64,000 bases of DNA from Glycomyces sp. YM15. GTDB lineage: Bacteria; Actinomycetota; Actinomycetes; Mycobacteriales; Micromonosporaceae. The notes beneath the pieces are model-generated. The model ran no database searches. It worked only from the letters and a program-made list of their open reading frames with translations, and had not been told where the DNA came from. The first letter of the stretch is position 1. The number at the start of each line of letters is the position of its first letter. Below are positions 62,691-64,000 of this stretch, piece by piece. The DNA lies in assembly GCF_016918015.1 (NCBI RefSeq), contig NZ_JAERMK010000017.1, forward strand, positions 1 to 64,000, read 5' to 3'. The translations under genes and the position numbers were made by a program.

Positions 62691-63495
62691 ATGCAGTCAC
62701 CCTCCCCGCCGACCGCTCTCATCACCGGCGGAGCGGCCGGCATCGGCGCGGCCTTCGCCAGGGCGCTCGCGCAGGAGGGCTACCGGCTCGTCCTGGTGGA
62801 CCGCAATGCCGAAGGGCTGCAACGGATCGCAGGCACCATCGACGCGGACACCGAAGTCCTCACCGCCGACCTCACCGTCGAAGCGGACCTCGTTCGGGTC
62901 GAGCAGCGCTGCCGCGAAGGCGTCGACCTGCTGGTGAACAACGCCGGATTCGGCCATCCACCGAGTTCCTCGACACCCCCGCGGCGGCCGAGCTCGCGAT
63001 GTCGAAACCGCACGTGGACGCCGTCCTGCGCCGCACGCTCGCCGCGCTGCCGGGCATGATCGAGCGCGGCCGCGGCGGCATCGTCAACCTTGGTTCGGTC
63101 CTCGGATTCTTTCCCAGCTCCACGTATTCGGCCTCGAAAGCATGGGTCGTCAACTTCAGCCAGTCCGCCTTCACCAAGGCGCGACCGAGCGGCGTCCGCG
63201 TCACCGTGCTCTGCCCGGGTTTCACCCGCACCGAGTTCCACGACAGCGCCGGCATGAACATGGCCGGGATCCCGGGCTTCCTGTGGCTGGAGGCCGACGC
63301 CCTGGTCAAAGCGGCACTGCGCGACTGGCGCAAAGGCAAGGCCGTGAGCATTCCCGGCTGGCAGAACAAGACCATCGCGGCCCTCAGCCGCCTCCTGCCG
63401 ATGCGCCTGATCCTCCGCATACATGCGGGACCGGCAGGCGCTCCCTGGCGGTGCGGGACCCGGCTTCCGCCCCGCGGTTCCAGCCCGGAGCTTGA
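62691..63495 (+). pseudogene. short-chain dehydrogenase with two frameshifts
   Basis: Three frames together encode a full SDR. Frame one: TALITGGAAGIGAAFARAL and LLVNNAGFGHP. After a shift near 62962 the second frame reads EFLDTPAAAELAM, GGIVNLGSVLGFFPSSTYSASKAWV (catalytic Ser, Tyr, Lys) and VLCPGFTRTEFH. Near 63428 the third frame supplies TGRRSLAVRDPASAPRFQPGA and the stop. Each break is a small indel. Either a recent pseudogene or sequence errors. Confidence 0.85.
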
Positions 63496-63556
63496 CACAC
63501 CCCTGCTGAGCGGGAATCATAGTTTCAGTAACCGTTCTCGAAAGACTTTAACCGGG

Positions 63557-64000
63557 GTGAATTCTTTGGCGCGCAAAGCGAATGCTTCGGGTGACGGAAC
63601 TCGCCACACCACCATCCGCGAGGTGGCCGAACGGGCCGGCGTCTCGGTCGCCACCGTCTCGCGCATCCTCTCGGGCACCTATCCCGCCGCCCCCGCCACC
63701 CGCAGCAAGGTCATGCGCGCCGTCGAAGAGCTCGACTACGTCGCCAACCACCACGCCCGCGCCCTCCAGGGGACCACCCGCAAGAGCATCGCCATCATCG
63801 TCAACTCGGTGATCTCCCCGCACTACGCCCATGTGGCCCAAGGGGTCCAGACCCAGGCCGCCGAGGACAGCCGCCTCTGCCAGATCGGCACCACGGGCGG
63901 CGACGCCGAGCGTGAGCTCGCGATGGTCCAGTTCATGCGCGAGCAGCACCCCGAAGCCGTGATCCTCGTCGGCAACGTGAACGCCGACGCCGAGTACCGG
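63557..64000 (+). CDS. LacI-family regulator, truncated by the window edge
   Basis: The first 148 residues of a LacI repressor. The helix-turn-helix (TIREVAERAGVSVATVSRIL) is followed by the hinge and the first lobe of the sensor domain (KSIAIIVNSVISPHYAHVAQGV, MVQFMREQHPEAVILVG). The start is uncertain: GTG 63557 or TTG 63566, the latter with GGGGTGA at a suitable distance. Its sequence closely follows the regulator at 119-1339 (ATRxKVxRAxxELDYV, REQxxEAVILVG), so the two are paralogues. It is the likely repressor of the GTTAAAACG-type operators in this island. Confidence 0.9.
   Translation, partial: MNSLARKANASGDGTRHTTIREVAERAGVSVATVSRILSGTYPAAPATRSKVMRAVEELDYVANHHARALQGTTRKSIAIIVNSVISPHYAHVAQGVQTQAAEDSRLCQIGTTGGDAERELAMVQFMREQHPEAVILVGNVNADAEYR

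Overview
The window is strongly G+C-rich, with G or C at most third codon positions, GTG and occasional TTG starts, Tat-type and lipobox signals, MPTTG-type wall anchoring and actinobacterial families (WYL, SARP, UbiA/DPPR-synthase-like, DUF2017 next to ClpS). It is a chromosomal segment of a filamentous or soil actinobacterium. A Glycomycetaceae-like host fits but cannot be proven from sequence alone.

Layout. (1) 1-7042: a LacI-controlled sugar island: LacI and a 2-hydroxyacid dehydrogenase, divergent from a sugar ABC transporter (lipoprotein, two permeases, YesL/DUF624), then a cupin. (2) 7253-18694: an envelope-glycolipid-like locus. A GT2 and a flippase-like membrane protein face a tightly overlapping six-gene operon (GT2, class III aminotransferase, epimerase, UbiA prenyltransferase, exonuclease/phosphatase-fold protein, GT4). 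Upstream of that operon lies an 11-bp-phased heptamer array. Next to it are an aldo/keto reductase and a SARP regulator. (3) 19150-28244: a second sugar island under lac-like operators: permeases, lipoprotein, LacI, a clan GH-A hydrolase with carbohydrate-binding modules and a GH36 alpha-galactosidase. (4) 28319-37471: the actinobacterial 'anchored repeat' metal-uptake cluster: three repeat-only secreted proteins, a DUF916-like protein, a ZnuA-like lipoprotein with repeat material inserted in it, a wall-anchored repeat protein, ATPase and permease. A Zur-like motif precedes it and recurs before a CobW gene at 42780. (5) 37472-39336: gene-poor DNA with a second copy of the 207-bp repeat that opens the window, and a broken ORF. 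(6) 39377-43925: metal handling: ArsR and P1B-type ATPase, two CobW GTPases. (7) 44829-46938: a graveyard of siderophore uptake and export genes. (8) 47019-54126: AAC(3)-like and MmyB-type regulator, SDR, a frameshifted MFS pump beside three CsoR-like copper operators and a YHS protein, then ClpS, DUF2017, VOC and WYL genes. (9) 54203-64000: a rhamnogalacturonan island: PL26-like and PL11 lyases, DUF2264, a sugar lipoprotein without permeases, a broken SDR and a LacI gene cut by the window edge.

The genes fall into plant-polysaccharide harvesting (three LacI-type regulons with distinct palindromes), zinc homeostasis (anchored-repeat importer, CobW, Zur-like sites), metal export or copper response, and a possibly novel SARP-linked envelope pathway. 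Several genes carry single indels or nonsense codons, and a run of 37 G facing 34 C suggests at least one assembly problem, so some pseudogene calls may be sequence errors.
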